Origin: Dyella flava
Lineage (GTDB): Bacteria > Pseudomonadota > Gammaproteobacteria > Xanthomonadales > Rhodanobacteraceae
Direction of reading: 5' to 3'
DNA length: 64,000 bases
NCBI RefSeq assembly: GCF_016904955.1
Contig: NZ_JADIKE010000037.1
Location: forward strand, 62,001-126,000
Shown: piece by piece, positions 63,905 through 64,000 of the stretch
Numbering within the stretch: position 1 is the first letter of the stretch
How the letters are laid out: every line of letters starts with the position of its first letter
Notes under the pieces: generated by a model
The model's input: the letters and a program-made list of their open reading frames with translations, nothing else
Database searches by the model: none
What the model was told of the DNA's origin: nothing
Made by a program: the position numbers and the translations under genes

Positions 63905-64000
63905 TCAGTGCCCAAACGACTCCCGATACGGCGCCAACAACGCTGAATCATCAAACAGCCCAGCCGGCAACAGATAACGCGGATCCCGCCCCGCAGCGAG
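63905..64000 (-). CDS. 3' end of an unrecognised gene (partial)
   Basis: The minus-strand frame is open from the window edge to TGA at 63905 and reads RDPRYLLPAGLFDDSALLAP, then YRESFGH. It has ordinary coding composition. Too short to name; the start is outside the window. It ends about 30 bases before the large repeat. Confidence 0.55.
   Translation of the reverse strand, partial: LAAGRDPRYLLPAGLFDDSALLAPYRESFGH

Noticed and set aside
63425..63977. Two short plus-strand frames in the large repeat
   Set aside because: Both read through inverted-repeat arms; the KVT/QRK-type peptides are a known artefact of such repeats.
1..64000. tRNA, rRNA, CRISPR or prophage
   Set aside because: No cloverleaf with a proper T-loop, no direct-repeat array and no phage or integrase genes were seen by eye.

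Overview
The window reads as a chromosomal segment of a high-GC gammaproteobacterium of the order Xanthomonadales, most likely family Rhodanobacteraceae (Dyella, Frateuria, Rhodanobacter or Luteibacter type). This is inferred from gene content. Arginine synthesis uses the xanthomonad acetylated route: N-acetylornithine carbamoyltransferase, an N-acetylcitrulline deacetylase-type ArgE and an acetylglutamate kinase of the fused kinase/synthase type. There is a FimX-type protein, a DksA with a long Lys/Ala/Pro tail, and the order mtaD-ubiG-gph. Almost everything is core genome. I see no prophage, integrase, transposase gene, CRISPR array, rRNA or tRNA.

Layout. 1-5.7 kb: the arginine operon on the minus strand (argF', a PaiB-like gene, an OsmC-like gene, argG, argE', argB running off the left edge). 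It is preceded by a leader with a short Arg-rich reading frame and overlapping terminator and antiterminator stems. 5.8-11.5 kb: glycine-zipper protein, cysS, sufE, histone-tailed dksA, yidD, dihydroorotase. 11.5-17.7 kb: YbaY-like lipoprotein, folE2, then mtaD-YCII-ubiG-gph-squalene/phytoene-synthase-like genes, then efp. 17.8-21 kb: epmB and the fimX-like gene. 21-31.3 kb: translation and replication housekeeping (rpsP-rimM-trmD-rplS, ffh, a ypjD-like gene, radA, alr, dnaB, rplI, rpsR, rpsF). 31.4-38 kb: A-type Fe-S carrier, asnS, a MalM-like lipoprotein gene, and an operon of SDR, aldehyde dehydrogenase, beta-carbonic anhydrase and RidA that resembles the lower part of the 2-aminomuconate (kynurenine) route.

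38-47 kb: Asr-like secreted peptide, N-formylglutamate amidohydrolase-like gene, glutathione reductase-like gene, D-amino-acid dehydrogenase-like gene, a secreted Tiki/ChaN-like protein, an NlpC/P60 lipoprotein, ohrR-ohr with a clear operator, a SlyD-like gene and an MFS transporter. 47-55 kb: two DEAD-box helicases (RhlE and DeaD types) flanking a GNAT/SDR pair, then ygiD, a MAPEG gene, a CPBP protease gene and maf. 55-59.3 kb: an Lrp-type regulator divergent from ald, a methyltransferase, a GNAT gene, rlmH and rsfS. 59.5-63.4 kb: an ECF sigma factor with an NrsF-like anti-sigma factor, divergent from a DipZ-like thiol transporter and a Tat-exported MsrB. Back-to-back promoters of the same type, GTAACC-16 nt-CGAA, face each operon. 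63.4-63.9 kb: a 461-bp repeat with about 115-bp inverted arms, then the 3' end of an unrecognised gene.

The two most informative regulatory observations are the arginine attenuator upstream of argF' and the divergent promoter pair that appears to wire an ECF/NrsF switch to a periplasmic methionine-sulfoxide repair operon. Gene spacing is tight throughout. The only stretches over 300 bases without a conventional gene are 5490-5857 (the arginine leader and a terminator) and 63385-63904 (the large inverted repeat).
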